Source: CAZSMK01 sp964608095
Lineage (GTDB): Bacteria > Sumerlaeota > Sumerlaeia > MWCT01 > JAGHBZ01
Direction of reading: 5' to 3'
DNA length: 38,632 nt
Assembly: GCA_964608095.1 (NCBI GenBank)
Contig: CAZSMK010000053.1
Location: forward strand, 1-38,632
A program made the position numbers and the translations under genes. Positions 1 through 8,320 of the stretch are shown one piece after another. The notes beneath the pieces were generated by a model. That model worked only from the letters and a program-made list of their open reading frames with translations, made no database searches and was not told the origin of the DNA. The number at the start of each line of letters is the position of its first letter. The stretch's first letter is position 1.

Positions 1-60
1 ATAGCCATCGCTCGATGTGGGCAGCTGGTGAAAATGTCCCTCAACATGAAAGTGCATCAT
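1..60 (-). CDS. possible 5' end of a gene running off the left edge
   Basis: On the minus strand two adjacent ATG codons (top ends at 60 and 57) follow a GAGGGG purine tract at a normal ribosome-binding distance, and the frame stays open to the window edge. The 20 or so visible residues (starting MMHFHVEGHFH) are His-rich and match no family I can name. Only the start signal and open frame support this, so it may be chance. Confidence 0.2.
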   Translation of the reverse strand, partial: MMHFHVEGHFHQLPTSSDGY

Positions 61-154
61 GAACTTCCCCTCGGATTCAAATGCTATATGCAGCATAAAC
101 GATCGGTTGTTGGGGAGTCAAGCATAATTGAAAATTCTGATAATCTTTTGCCTC

Positions 155-226
155 GTGTCGTTCGGGTCCGAACGACCCTACTTCGCTCATCGCATGATAA
201 GAAGCTAATTTTCGGGGTCGAACCTT
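155..226. repeat. dispersed palindromic intergenic repeat, copy A
   Basis: A 72-base unit opening with an inverted repeat: arms GTCGTTCGG (157-165) and CCGAACGAC (168-176) around two bases, then a conserved tail ending GGGGTCGAACCTT. A second copy at 31730-31802 aligns along its whole length with scattered substitutions. Both lie in non-coding DNA, as expected for a REP- or MITE-like element. No transposase is visible in either copy. Confidence 0.75.
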
Positions 227-519
227 AAAGTTTGCACTTCTTTTCAGCTTTTTCTTCGCCTCATGGGAACCTTTTTCAGCAAATCGTCTCTTCTCAGCTT
301 TTGCATCGGACTGATTGGACGGATTAGTCGGTTCGGACAGATAAGGAGCGATTAACTCATAGCCGGTGGATCATTTGGGTCGAACGACCCTACTTAAAAA
401 ACAACCGATTCTGCGCACGCTCGCGTGTGCGAAGGGATTTCGATGTCCGTGCTCGTCTGTGCTCGTCCGTGCTCTTTTGTGCGCGTACGCTCATGCGTGC
501 GGGTACGAGTGCGGAGAAT
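227..519. other. gene-poor stretch downstream of trmD
   Basis: No convincing gene. On the minus strand one frame stays open from about 372 down to a TGA at 77-79, across repeat copy A. It encodes a Lys/Arg-rich peptide but has no usable upstream start, so it may be a decayed gene end or chance. Bases 410-515 are a low-complexity tract of short GTGCTCGT/GTGCG-type units. rplS, which often follows trmD, is not here. Confidence 0.4.
377..396. repeat. short partial copy of the palindromic repeat (copy B)
   Basis: GGGTC (377-381), GAAC and GACCC (386-390) form a small hairpin followed by TACTT. This matches the core CGAACGACCCTACT shared by the copies at 155-226 and 31730-31802. Confidence 0.5.
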
Positions 520-1275
520 TTATTCGTTATCTTGCTCGCGTTCGCGTTTGATTTCATCGAGCATCGCCCTGTCGTCTTCAGAGAGGTCAGCCTCTTCAAG
601 CAGGTCGGGTCGCCGAAGAAATGTTCTAAGGAGCGCCTGTCGTCGCCGCCAGCGTTCAATCTCCTTGTGATGCCCGGAGAGAAGGGCTTCAGGAACCTGC
701 AGTCCTCTGAACTCGCGCGGGCGAGTATAATGAGGGAAGTCAAGCAAGCCATGATAAAAGGAATCGCGTTGGTATGAAATCTCGTTCCCGATAGCGCCGG
801 GCAAGAGCCGCACAACGGACTCAACCACGACCATGGCGGGAATCTCGCCGCCGCTGAGCACATAATCACCAATCGAGATTTCCTGGTCTACAAAAAGGTC
901 ACAGATACGTTCATCCACTCCCTCATAGTGACCGCAGAGGAGAATAAGGTGATTGATCTGCGCAAGATCGCGAGCCATCTCCTGGGTATAAGGCACACCC
1001 TGGGGAGACAGATATATGATTCGCATCTTTTCATCGTGTGGCTGTTCACCGATGGCAAACTCTATGGCGCCGGCGAGGGGTGCAGGAGTCATGACCATTC
1101 CCCCGCCGCCGCCAAAGGGATAGTCGTCGGTAATTTTATGCTTGTCGGAGGCAAAATCGCGAATCTGGATTAAGCGGATATCGATAATATTCTGTTCGCG
1201 GGCACGTTTGACAATACTTGCGTCAAACACACCGGTGAACATCTCCGGAAAGAGTGTCAAGATATCAATCTGCAT
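520..1275 (-). CDS. trmD: tRNA (guanine-N1)-methyltransferase TrmD
   Basis: Transfers a methyl group from S-adenosylmethionine to N1 of G37 next to the anticodon of several tRNAs, which prevents +1 frameshifting; cytoplasmic. The 251-residue protein has the usual length and SPOUT trefoil-knot signatures: the DILTLFPEMF start, glycine-rich PFGGGGGMVM, LSPQG, LLCGHYEGVDERI and SIGDYVLSGGE, then the basic C-terminal domain beginning GLLDFPHYTRP. The ATG at 1275 fits the family N-terminus, although no clear Shine-Dalgarno sequence precedes it. The usual partners rpsP, rimM and rplS are absent on both sides, and the upstream neighbour is divergent, so it appears to be transcribed alone. Confidence 0.97.
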   Translation of the reverse strand: MQIDILTLFPEMFTGVFDASIVKRAREQNIIDIRLIQIRDFASDKHKITDDYPFGGGGGMVMTPAPLAGAIEFAIGEQPHDEKMRIIYLSPQGVPYTQEMARDLAQINHLILLCGHYEGVDERICDLFVDQEISIGDYVLSGGEIPAMVVVESVVRLLPGAIGNEISYQRDSFYHGLLDFPHYTRPREFRGLQVPEALLSGHHKEIERWRRRQALLRTFLRRPDLLEEADLSEDDRAMLDEIKREREQDNE

Positions 1276-1549
1276 CGCAAAAAACCCAAGGTCTCATGTA
1301 AATATCATAATAGACTAAGACAATCCGGTCGATAACAAAAGAAAAAAAGGTGCATGCGCGTTCTCAATTCTGAGAAGAGAAACTCATGGTTGTGTTATAC
1401 GCGTTGATGTATCTTTTTATGATATAATTCATAGATGCCTCAAGAGAGGATTGAGTGCATTTAACTTGACCTTTTCGGGCTATGTTCGATTGGATGTATC
1501 TATTACAAAATAATGAAAATCTAATTTATTCGGTTTAGAAATTATCATA

Positions 1550-2518
1550 ATGCCAAGGGACACGCAAAACAATCATGAGTCGGTAGACGATCTGATAGAT
1601 GAAGGGATTGCATCGCTCGAGAAGGGGGATTACGAGGATGCAGTTGCCTGTTTCAGGGAAGTGTTGCGCATAATGCCGATGCGTAATGACGTACGTCAGC
1701 TCCTCGCCCATGCGCTTGACGAGGAGATGCGCACCGAGCGAAAGACCACGCTAAAACCATCAAAGAGGAAAAGGGAAAAAGGGGATCGTTCGGCATCCAC
1801 AAAAGTCGAAGAGCCGGCTGAAGAGCGTGCCGCTCGTAAAAAAACCAGCCTCTCATGCTTTTTTCTTGTCGCTTTCTTTATTGTAGTCGTTCTCGCAATG
1901 GGCGTCATCTTCATCATGTTCAATGAACCGATTCTTGAACGGTTGAAAACAATTGTGCCGGAACAGATTCAGCCTATTTCCGCAGGTGAAAAAGAGTCGC
2001 TCGCGCTGTATGAAACCGCCCAGCACTATTATCGACAACAACGTTACGATGAAGCGATAGCCACACTCACCAGAGCGCTGGGACTTCATCCCGCAAGCGA
2101 TCCTGAAATTAAGGCACAACTCGCCCTTGTCTATAACGCAAAGGGAGACAAGGAATACGACGAAGGAAACTATCTGAGTGCAGCGGAGGCTTACGAGAAA
2201 GCCGTCTCTTTCAATCCGGATAAGGTTGACTATTTGTATAACGCGGGCTGGGCATATTACCAATACGGACTCAAAGAACGACAAAAATCCACCAGTAAAT
2301 ATTACGTCCTTGCACGTGATAGTTTCGAGAAGGCGATCAAGCAGGATGAAATGTTCTTGAGAGCATATCAGGGACTTGCCCGGGTCTATATCCGACAGAA
2401 CCGCCCGGAAATGGCGGCTAAAATGTATAAAAAAATTATTGAACTGGCTCCCGAGAGCTATGAGGCAGAGAACGCGCGCGAACAATTGAAGAATATGTTC
2501 GGCGAACGTGTCCGATGA
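1550..2518 (+). CDS. membrane-anchored TPR-repeat protein
   Basis: A 322-residue protein. An N-terminal TPR-like helical pair (about 12-60) is followed by a basic Lys/Arg-rich linker, one transmembrane helix (about 101-124, starting LSCFFLVAFF), then at least four TPR units (about 150-315; for example ALYETAQHYYRQQRYDEAI and YLYNAGWAYYQYG). TPRs mediate protein-protein contacts, and the layout suggests a scaffold with repeat domains on both sides of the membrane, but partner and pathway are unknown. No Shine-Dalgarno sequence precedes the ATG. A TATAAT hexamer at 1423-1428 lies upstream without a convincing -35. It is divergent from trmD and stands about 140 bases before rpe. Confidence 0.85.
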   Translation: MPRDTQNNHESVDDLIDEGIASLEKGDYEDAVACFREVLRIMPMRNDVRQLLAHALDEEMRTERKTTLKPSKRKREKGDRSASTKVEEPAEERAARKKTSLSCFFLVAFFIVVVLAMGVIFIMFNEPILERLKTIVPEQIQPISAGEKESLALYETAQHYYRQQRYDEAIATLTRALGLHPASDPEIKAQLALVYNAKGDKEYDEGNYLSAAEAYEKAVSFNPDKVDYLYNAGWAYYQYGLKERQKSTSKYYVLARDSFEKAIKQDEMFLRAYQGLARVYIRQNRPEMAAKMYKKIIELAPESYEAENAREQLKNMFGERVR

Positions 2519-2659
2519 AACCTGCATGACTCGCACTTTGCCCATAAGAAAATACACAGACATTGTTTCGTATACTTCAGCCGATTAAGGTTCTACTATC
2601 CTGAATGCGTCACGGCTAATGCATCCATCGGGTTATTAAAAGGAGAAAGGTGTTCAGAC

Positions 2660-3409
2660 ATGGATAAGAAAAAAAGGTATAAAAGAAGAAAACACCAGCG
2701 GGCAAAAGAGGAGGTTCTCATAGCGCCGTCGTTGTTGTCTTCGGATTTCAGTAACCTTGGACGCGAGATCAAAAAGATAAAACAAGCCCGATGTTCCTGG
2801 GTTCATTTTGACGTTATGGACGGCCATTTTGTCCCGAATCTGACGTTCGGACCTATGTTCGTATCAGCCTTGCGCCCCCTTGAACCCGATCTCTTTTTCG
2901 ACGTACACCTCATGATAGATGACCCCCGGGCGTTTGCCCCTTCCTTTATAGATGCAGGAGCAAATCTTATCACGTTCCACATTGAAATAGAAGAAAGGGT
3001 GGAGCGAATGATCCGGCTTCTGCACCGAAGCGGTGTGAAAGCGGGTATATCCATAAAACCCGCGACGCCGCTCGAGGACATCGAGCCTTTCCTTAAAAAG
3101 ATTGACCTGGTCTTGATCATGACTGTGGAACCTGGTTTCGGCGGTCAGAAAATGATACCTCAAGCGCTCAACAAGGTGCGCCAATTGCGTCTGCTCAAGG
3201 AGCAAAGGCAGATTGACCTTCTTATCGAGGTGGATGGTGGTATCAATGATGAAACGACACCGCTTGCGGTGGCTGCAGGGGCGGACATCCTTGTCGCCGG
3301 CTCGTATGTTTTTAAAGATGGGCGCGTCAGTCAGAATGTCCAGCGCTTGAGAAAATCTATCGCTCTCGGGCTCAGTGGGAGTGTACAGAAGAACCACAAA
3401 ACATCATGA
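2660..3409 (+). CDS. rpe: ribulose-phosphate 3-epimerase
   Basis: Interconverts ribulose 5-phosphate and xylulose 5-phosphate in the pentose phosphate pathway; cytosolic TIM barrel. Family signatures in order: APSLLSSDF, the metal-binding HFDVMDGHFVPNLTFGP, DVHLMI, the phosphate-binding loop VEPGFGGQKM, EVDGGIN with the catalytic Asp, and the final phosphate-binding VAGSYVF. At 249 residues it is slightly long because of a basic N-terminal extension of about 17 residues (MDKKKRYKRRKHQ). No internal start replaces it, and GGAG/AAAGG purines lie at 2642-2650. It converges on dnaJ. Confidence 0.96.
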   Translation: MDKKKRYKRRKHQRAKEEVLIAPSLLSSDFSNLGREIKKIKQARCSWVHFDVMDGHFVPNLTFGPMFVSALRPLEPDLFFDVHLMIDDPRAFAPSFIDAGANLITFHIEIEERVERMIRLLHRSGVKAGISIKPATPLEDIEPFLKKIDLVLIMTVEPGFGGQKMIPQALNKVRQLRLLKEQRQIDLLIEVDGGINDETTPLAVAAGADILVAGSYVFKDGRVSQNVQRLRKSIALGLSGSVQKNHKTS

Positions 3410-3454
3410 ACCGAAGGGGCGACCTGTTTTTATACCACAAAGACTGGAGATGTG

Positions 3455-4588
3455 TTACTTGAGAGAATCTACAAACTTTTTGAAATGTTGCCGTTGTTTA
3501 TCGTTCATTTTTTTAGGAATTTCAACTTTGATAGTGACGTATTGATTCCCTCGAGTTCCGTCAGGACGTTTCATACCGGCGTTACGAAGACGCAATTTGG
3601 TCATTGGCTGGGTACCGGGTGGAATTTTAAGATGCGCCCAGCCATCCATGGTCTGGACACGTCGAGTAGTCCCCAACATCGCCTCCTCGAGCGAGATAGT
3701 CTCCTCCGTATAAATATCGAATCCTTTACGTTTGAATCGTGGATGCGGCTCGATATGTACTTTAATCAGCAGGTCGCCGGGCGGCCCGCCCTGCACGCCG
3801 GGCGAACCTTGTCCCGTCAGGCGGATGGTCTGACCTTCCTTGATACCCGGGGGTATTTTTACCGTCAGACGCCGTGTCTTTCTTACCGTTTTTTCGCCTT
3901 TGCATTCTCGACAGGGTTTGGTGATTTTTTCACCGGTGCCGTAACACTCGGGGCATGTTCTGGAAATACCAAATGTCCCTTGAGAAAACATCACCGTGCC
4001 GGTCCCGTTACAACGAGGGCAGACTTGAACGCGACTACCCGGTTCGCCCCCTGTTCCTTTACACCGTGGGCATACTTCTTCTCGTGTGATGGTGAAGGAC
4101 TGTTTGCCGCCGTGAACAGCAAGGTCAAAGGGGATGGAGACTTCGGTATACAAATCGCCGCCTCGCTGGGTGAACTCTTGGGTACGTGTGCCTCGTTGTC
4201 TGCCGCCGCGGGAAAAAATCGACTCGAAAATATCACCGACTCCCCCGAACGAAGTGAAGTCGTCAAATGCGAACCCGAATCCCTCGAACGGCTCACCGGG
4301 GCGCTGGGTTGATTTGTATCGAAACCCTCCGGGTTGAAACCCGCCGCCACCGGTAAAAGGATTATATCCTTCACGCATCATATCGTACTGCTTGCGTTTC
4401 TCAGGATCACTCAGTACCTGGTACGCCTCATTGACTTCTTTGAAACGTTCGTTCGCTTGTTTGTCTCCTTTGCTTCGGTCAGGATGATATTTCATAGCCA
4501 GGCGACGAAACGCCTTCTTGATTTCATCGGCACCGGCATCTTTGGAGACACCCAGAATCTCGTAATAATCTTTAGCAGTAGTAACCAT
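3455..4588 (-). CDS. dnaJ: chaperone protein DnaJ (Hsp40)
   Basis: Co-chaperone that delivers unfolded proteins to DnaK and stimulates its ATPase through the J domain. From the ATG at 4588 the protein has 377 residues: J domain 1-70 with the HPD motif at 35-37, Gly/Phe-rich segment about 75-130, four zinc-binding CxxCxGx repeats with cysteines at 173/176, 190/193, 212/215 and 226/229, and the C-terminal substrate-binding beta domains. A TTG twelve bases upstream (4600) is possible, but AAGGA would then sit too close, and family alignment favours the ATG. The fourth zinc repeat reads CRECKGEK, a common variant. It lies 62 bases downstream of htpX on the same strand, so the two may share a proteostasis transcript. 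dnaK and grpE are not in the window. Confidence 0.97.
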   Translation of the reverse strand: MVTTAKDYYEILGVSKDAGADEIKKAFRRLAMKYHPDRSKGDKQANERFKEVNEAYQVLSDPEKRKQYDMMREGYNPFTGGGGFQPGGFRYKSTQRPGEPFEGFGFAFDDFTSFGGVGDIFESIFSRGGRQRGTRTQEFTQRGGDLYTEVSIPFDLAVHGGKQSFTITREEVCPRCKGTGGEPGSRVQVCPRCNGTGTVMFSQGTFGISRTCPECYGTGEKITKPCRECKGEKTVRKTRRLTVKIPPGIKEGQTIRLTGQGSPGVQGGPPGDLLIKVHIEPHPRFKRKGFDIYTEETISLEEAMLGTTRRVQTMDGWAHLKIPPGTQPMTKLRLRNAGMKRPDGTRGNQYVTIKVEIPKKMNDKQRQHFKKFVDSLK

Positions 4589-4650
4589 CGTAATCGTCAA
4601 AATCCTTTCTTCATAACATTACCAATTCAGGATTTAAACGCAAGTAAGAT

Positions 4651-5526
4651 TTATTCAATGCTGCCCATCTGCCTGGCGATTTCGCGCAGCCTCCTGACCC
4701 GTTCCTCGGTCGAGGGATGCGTACTGAAAAGACGGGCAAAACTTTTTCCGCGAAACGGATTGATAATATATAAATGGGACATAGAAGGAGACCCTTTAAG
4801 CCGAACGCGCGATACGGCTTGATCGATAGTCACAAGAGCATGAGCCAGCTCGAGAGGTCTATGAGAGAGTCGCGCGCCGGTTTCGTCAGCCTTAAATTCA
4901 CGCGACCTCGAAATCGCCATCTGGATCATCAACGCGGCAATCGGCGCAACAATGGCGACTGCAATGGCGGCGAGCGCGTCACCACCGTCGCTGTCGCTGT
5001 CGCGTGAACCCATGCCGAAAATCAAGCCCCAGCGGGCAACCGACGCAATCATCATGATCAAGCCCGCTATGATAGCCGCGACCGTGGAGACAAGAGTATC
5101 CCTGTTTTTGATATGCGCCAATTCATGAGCGAGTACACCCTCGAGTTGACGCCAATCCATGATTCTCAGGATTCCCTGCGTAACCGCCACGGCGGCATGA
5201 TGAGGATTTCTTCCTGTCGCAAAGGCGTTCGGAACGTCTGTCGGCACGATGTAAACAGCAGGTTTGGGAATCCCTGCCTGCCGAGACAAACGACCTACTA
5301 TATCATGCAGCTCGGGCGCCTCTGATGGGCTTAGCGGTTGTGCACGGTGCATCTTCAATACTATCGTATCGGAATACCACCACGTAACTACGTTTATTCC
5401 CACTGACATTACAAAAAACAGATATATGAAATAACCGGTATTCAACACCCTGTCCATAGCCCATCCGACCAGGATGAGAAGCACGGTTAATGAAACAAGG
5501 AGCAACCCGGTCTTGAGATTGTTCAT
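4651..5526 (-). CDS. htpX: M48-family membrane zinc metalloprotease HtpX
   Basis: Inner-membrane protease that degrades misfolded membrane proteins. The 291-residue protein has two N-terminal membrane helices (about 5-25 and 31-50), the zinc motif HELAH at 134-138, two further hydrophobic stretches (about 145-172 and 183-205), and REFKAD with E210 as likely third zinc ligand and D214. I chose the ATG at 5526 because GGAGG lies eight bases upstream; a GTG at 5541 overlaps that site. It is followed on the same strand by dnaJ. Confidence 0.95.
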   Translation of the reverse strand: MNNLKTGLLLVSLTVLLILVGWAMDRVLNTGYFIYLFFVMSVGINVVTWWYSDTIVLKMHRAQPLSPSEAPELHDIVGRLSRQAGIPKPAVYIVPTDVPNAFATGRNPHHAAVAVTQGILRIMDWRQLEGVLAHELAHIKNRDTLVSTVAAIIAGLIMMIASVARWGLIFGMGSRDSDSDGGDALAAIAVAIVAPIAALMIQMAISRSREFKADETGARLSHRPLELAHALVTIDQAVSRVRLKGSPSMSHLYIINPFRGKSFARLFSTHPSTEERVRRLREIARQMGSIE

Positions 5527-5686
5527 TTTTTCTTCCTCCACAAAACAAATAATCTCTCATTTTACCACATTTTCTTCTTTATATTCAAGAGGACATACAC
5601 TTTTTTTCATCATTTCCCTTATCGCGGAAAATGAAATAATGATAAAAAAGGCATGCAAAAATCCCCGACGTAAATAGCTGTAGCAT

Positions 5687-6160
5687 TTATTGAACGAGTA
5701 GATTACTGGCGGTGACCAGGCGCCATTGCCCATCTCTTCGTTTAAAGATAGCAAGAAATTTCACGCGAACACGCTTTTCATCAATGTTATCAGGCACCGC
5801 GGTCTCCAGGTATACTTTCGCATAACACTTTCGTCCTAATGGGCTGAAGCGGATTTCACTTCGTGAGAGATTTATGACGATTCGATCTTTGGTCATTTCG
5901 TTTACGAGTATCCTATCGATCCGGGCAATTTGCTTATTCTTCTTTTCTGGAACACGAACAAAAGTCCCATTTGAGATCAATTTATGCGAATAATGTTCAA
6001 GTTCCGGGTTTACATCATGTATCCAGAAGTTGAGAGAAAAATGATAGTACAGGGACAAAATGATTATACCGCTCATAATCGTAAGCGGAATAATAATAAA
6101 GAGACCTTTTTTAGTTCGCAAATTTCTGTTCCCCTGATTATTAGAATATAAAAAACCCAC
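5687..6160 (-). CDS. single-pass membrane protein, unknown, possibly NTF2-like domain
   Basis: 157 residues from a GTG preceded by TAGGGTAG. A short basic segment (RNLRTKKG) precedes one membrane helix (about 19-42), and the rest should lie outside the membrane. The final strands, ending FKRRDGQWRLVTASN, resemble the last strands of NTF2/SnoaL-like folds, but that is only a visual likeness. It lies upstream of htpX on the same strand with a gap of about 160 bases, and is divergent from rdgB. Function unknown. Confidence 0.6.
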   Translation of the reverse strand: MGFLYSNNQGNRNLRTKKGLFIIIPLTIMSGIIILSLYYHFSLNFWIHDVNPELEHYSHKLISNGTFVRVPEKKNKQIARIDRILVNEMTKDRIVINLSRSEIRFSPLGRKCYAKVYLETAVPDNIDEKRVRVKFLAIFKRRDGQWRLVTASNLLVQ

Positions 6161-6302
6161 CTACCCTACATCAATCATCTTATGCCCTACTGCATAAAGA
6201 AAGAATCACCACCTCGAGATTTGGTTTGTTTATTTTATTCAAAAGATGTTAAACAGTGAGAACAATTTCAATAATTACACTATCGGCGAACCGAGGGCAA
6301 CA

Positions 6303-6959
6303 ATGAATTTATTTCTTGCAACGGGGAATCCATACAAAATTAAAGAAATCTCCTCAATTCTTGACGTTACAATGGGAGAAAGATTTGAAAAAATCACGTT
6401 GATGACAGTCAAGGATCTGGGTGAGCATAGGGCGCCGGTGGAGGATGGCACGACCTTTCTCGAAAACGCCCTGAAAAAAGGACTGTATTATGCCCATCTA
6501 TCCGGCGAAATTACCCTTGCCGACGATTCAGGACTCGAGGTCAAGGCATTGAATGGTCGACCGGGTATTCATTCTGCACGATATGCCGCTACTAATCCGG
6601 AACGCATTGAAAAGCTCCTTGAAGAAATGAGGGAGGTGCCGGAAGGGCAGCGTCAAGCCCGGTTTATATGCACCGCGGTTCTCATGCATCCTGAGGGCTT
6701 CTTTTCCTTTCGTGTAGGGTATTGCCATGGACGCATCGCATATAAGCCACGCGGACAGCACGGCTTTGGATTCGATCCCGTCTTCCTCTTACCAGAGCTG
6801 GGCAAAACCATGGCGGAACTTACCATGGAAGAAAAGAACAAGGTCAGTCATCGTTCACATGCCGTTCGGCAGATTGTGCCCGTTGTGGACAAATTGATTG
6901 ACTTACCGCGGAATAACAATCATAATAAGATATATCGTGTGTTTGATGAGAGAGTGTGA
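6303..6959 (+). CDS. rdgB: XTP/dITP diphosphatase (RdgB/HAM1 family)
   Basis: Hydrolyses non-canonical purine triphosphates (XTP, dITP) to monophosphates, keeping them out of DNA and RNA. Family signatures: N-terminal FLATGNPYKIKEI, DDSGLEVKALNGRPGIHSARYA (metal and substrate binding; catalytic Asp in DDSGL), FGFDPVFLLPE, and the C-terminal TMEEKNKVSHRSHA. I chose the ATG at 6303 because GAGGG at 6293-6297 is correctly spaced and family proteins begin there. An in-frame ATG at 6246 would add 19 unlike residues. Length of 218 is slightly above the usual 195-200 because of a C-terminal tail (NNNHNKIYRVFDERV). Confidence 0.95.
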   Translation: MNLFLATGNPYKIKEISSILDVTMGERFEKITLMTVKDLGEHRAPVEDGTTFLENALKKGLYYAHLSGEITLADDSGLEVKALNGRPGIHSARYAATNPERIEKLLEEMREVPEGQRQARFICTAVLMHPEGFFSFRVGYCHGRIAYKPRGQHGFGFDPVFLLPELGKTMAELTMEEKNKVSHRSHAVRQIVPVVDKLIDLPRNNNHNKIYRVFDERV

Positions 6960-7008
6960 TCGCTCATTCATTCAGGCTGTGCACTAAAGAGGGAAAAGAG
7001 CATAGAGT

Positions 7009-7085
7009 CGGGGCGTAGCGCAGCTGGTTAGCGCGCCTGCCTTGGGAGCAGGAGGTCGGCCGTTCAAATCGGCTCGCCCCGACCA
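7009..7085 (+). tRNA. tRNA-Pro (anticodon TGG)
   Basis: The cloverleaf closes with acceptor arms CGGGGCG (7009-7015) and CGCCCCG (7075-7081), discriminator A and an encoded CCA (7083-7085). The anticodon stem CCTGC/GCAGG holds the loop CTTGGGA, giving anticodon TGG at 7043-7045. The T loop TTCAAAT is intact. Confidence 0.97.
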
Positions 7086-7179
7086 GTTTTATGAGAAATT
7101 TCTCGCACTATCCGTTCACGAGCCGGATAGGATATCAGTTTCATAGGCTATTATTATACGCAGGATTTTGTTGAAATGT

Positions 7180-7256
7180 GCGCCAGTAGCTCAGGTGGAT
7201 AGAGCAGCGGACTTCTAATCCGCAGGTCAGGGGTTCGAGTCCCTTCTGGCGCGCCA
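7180..7256 (+). tRNA. tRNA-Arg (anticodon TCT)
   Basis: Acceptor arms GCGCCAG (7180-7186) and CTGGCGC (7246-7252), discriminator G and encoded CCA (7254-7256). The anticodon stem GCGGA/TCCGC carries loop CTTCTAA with anticodon TCT at 7214-7216, decoding AGA. It lies 94 bases after tRNA-Pro and 19 bases before the YbjQ-family gene. Confidence 0.97.
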
Positions 7257-7275
7257 TTTTTTTAAGGAGTCGACT

Positions 7276-7596
7276 ATGATTATAACAACGACACCCTCCA
7301 TCGAAGGAAAACAAATTGTTGAATACCTTGATGTGGTCGCGGGAGAAGCCATAATCGGGGCGAATATTTTTCGCGACATCTTTGCCTCGATTCGCGACGT
7401 TGTGGGTGGAAGATCGGCGTCCTATGAGAAAGCTTTGAACGACGCCAAGGAAAGCGCCATGGAAGAGATGAAACAACGAGCGCGCGATAAAGGCGCAAAC
7501 GCCATTGTGGGTATTGACCTGGATTACGAAGTGCTGGGGGCGAACAACTCAATGTTGATGGTCAGTGCGAGCGGCACCGCGGTACGTATTCGCTGA
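7276..7596 (+). CDS. YbjQ/UPF0145 family protein
   Basis: A 106-residue cytosolic protein matching the YbjQ (UPF0145, 'heavy-metal-binding domain') family by length and motifs: TTTPSIEGKQIVEYLDVV, VGGRSASYEKAL, ARDKGANAIVGIDLDYE and a C-terminal SASGTAV. The family forms pentameric rings of unclear function. AAGGAG at 7264-7269 sits six bases before the ATG. It directly follows tRNA-Arg and ends four bases from the convergent rpsT stop. Confidence 0.9.
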   Translation: MIITTTPSIEGKQIVEYLDVVAGEAIIGANIFRDIFASIRDVVGGRSASYEKALNDAKESAMEEMKQRARDKGANAIVGIDLDYEVLGANNSMLMVSASGTAVRIR

Positions 7597-7600
7597 CCTC

Positions 7601-7897
7601 TTAACTTTCCTTAGAAGATGATTCCTGCTGAGAAGCAAGAAAAGAATTAACCCTTTGAGTAATATTAGAAGTTAAGCGTGAAGCTTTATTATCATGAATA
7701 ATGCCCTTCTGGGCAGTCTGATTGATTATGCTGACGGCATGTTGTAATGATTCCCTGATCGCCTTCTCATCGCCTTTTTGGATAGATTCATCAACCTTTT
7801 TAATAGCGGATTTCATACGTGACTTAGCAGCACGGTTACGTGCAGCGTGTATCTCGTTTTGGCGCATTCTTTTTTCTGCAGATTTTATATTGGGCAC
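7601..7897 (-). CDS. rpsT: 30S ribosomal protein S20
   Basis: Small-subunit protein that binds 16S rRNA and helps early 30S assembly. The hallmark start VPNIKSAEKRMRQNE (V read as Met), the RNRAAKSRMKSAIKKV helix and the alternating Lys/Ala helices are clear. I place the start at the GTG at 7897, because a GGGAGGAG Shine-Dalgarno sequence lies just upstream. An ATG at 7924 would put that site inside the gene. Length of 98 is a little above the usual 85-90, owing to a Ser/Gln-rich tail. Confidence 0.96.
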   Translation of the reverse strand: MPNIKSAEKRMRQNEIHAARNRAAKSRMKSAIKKVDESIQKGDEKAIRESLQHAVSIINQTAQKGIIHDNKASRLTSNITQRVNSFLASQQESSSKES

Positions 7898-7936
7898 GTC
7901 GTATCTCCTCCCTACTATTTGCATAATTAAACCAAG

Positions 7937-7966
7937 ATTATGTTAAAAATCCCCATAATGAGTCAA
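7937..7966 (-). promoter_or_regulatory. predicted sigma70-type promoter for rpsT
   Basis: On the minus strand TTGACT (7966-7961) and CATAAT (7942-7937) are separated by 18 bases, about 40 bases before the rpsT start. Confidence 0.5.
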
Positions 7967-8253
7967 GGGCTAAGTTAAGACGTGATGATAAGATAGGTGA
8001 TTGGCGAGTAGAGGAAGCGTCAGGCTTCGCCTTGGGCTACGCCTGGACAGTTCGGGCTTAGATGGTGGCTACGTGCAGTTTATACGATTATGCCTGACAG
8101 GTCACGCTTCAGATCATTGTCTGCCCGCTAATGCCTTATCTCCGTACTCCTGTTCGTGCTCATAGTCGTAGTAGCAATCGTCTTTAAAAGTTAACGAGGT
8201 CCGGCCTTGCCCAACAAACTCCATTTACGGTATGAGCACATTTACCATTGACC

Positions 8254-8283
8254 TTGATCTCCTTTATCCGATAAAACTATAAT
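8254..8283 (+). promoter_or_regulatory. predicted sigma70-type promoter for the DUF1844 operon
   Basis: TTGATC (8254-8259), an 18-base spacer and a perfect TATAAT (8278-8283). Transcription would start about 30 bases before the ATG at 8321. Confidence 0.6.
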
Positions 8284-8320
8284 TTCCTGATTCAATTAAA
8301 AGAAATAAAGTGAGGAGCAG

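Larger units (their letters stand above)
7925..8320. other. 395-base intergenic region between rpsT and the DUF1844 gene
   Basis: Apart from a promoter at each end I see no gene. The middle (about 8010-8180) is richer in G+C, with short self-complementary pieces around CAGGCTTCGCC/GGCTACGCCTG. I checked by eye for SRP, 6S and RNase P signatures and found none. A small non-coding RNA cannot be excluded. Confidence 0.4.

Noticed and set aside
390..872. 160-residue minus-strand frame overlapping the end of trmD
   Set aside because: It is an alternative frame within trmD coding sequence and low-complexity downstream DNA, with no family resemblance.
3452..4312. 286-residue plus-strand open frame
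   Set aside because: It lies entirely opposite dnaJ, whose J domain and zinc repeats are certain; the frame is a shadow.
7985..8220. structured RNA (SRP, 6S or RNase P) in the gap after rpsT
   Set aside because: Short self-complementary words exist, but none of the conserved sequence motifs of those RNAs could be found.
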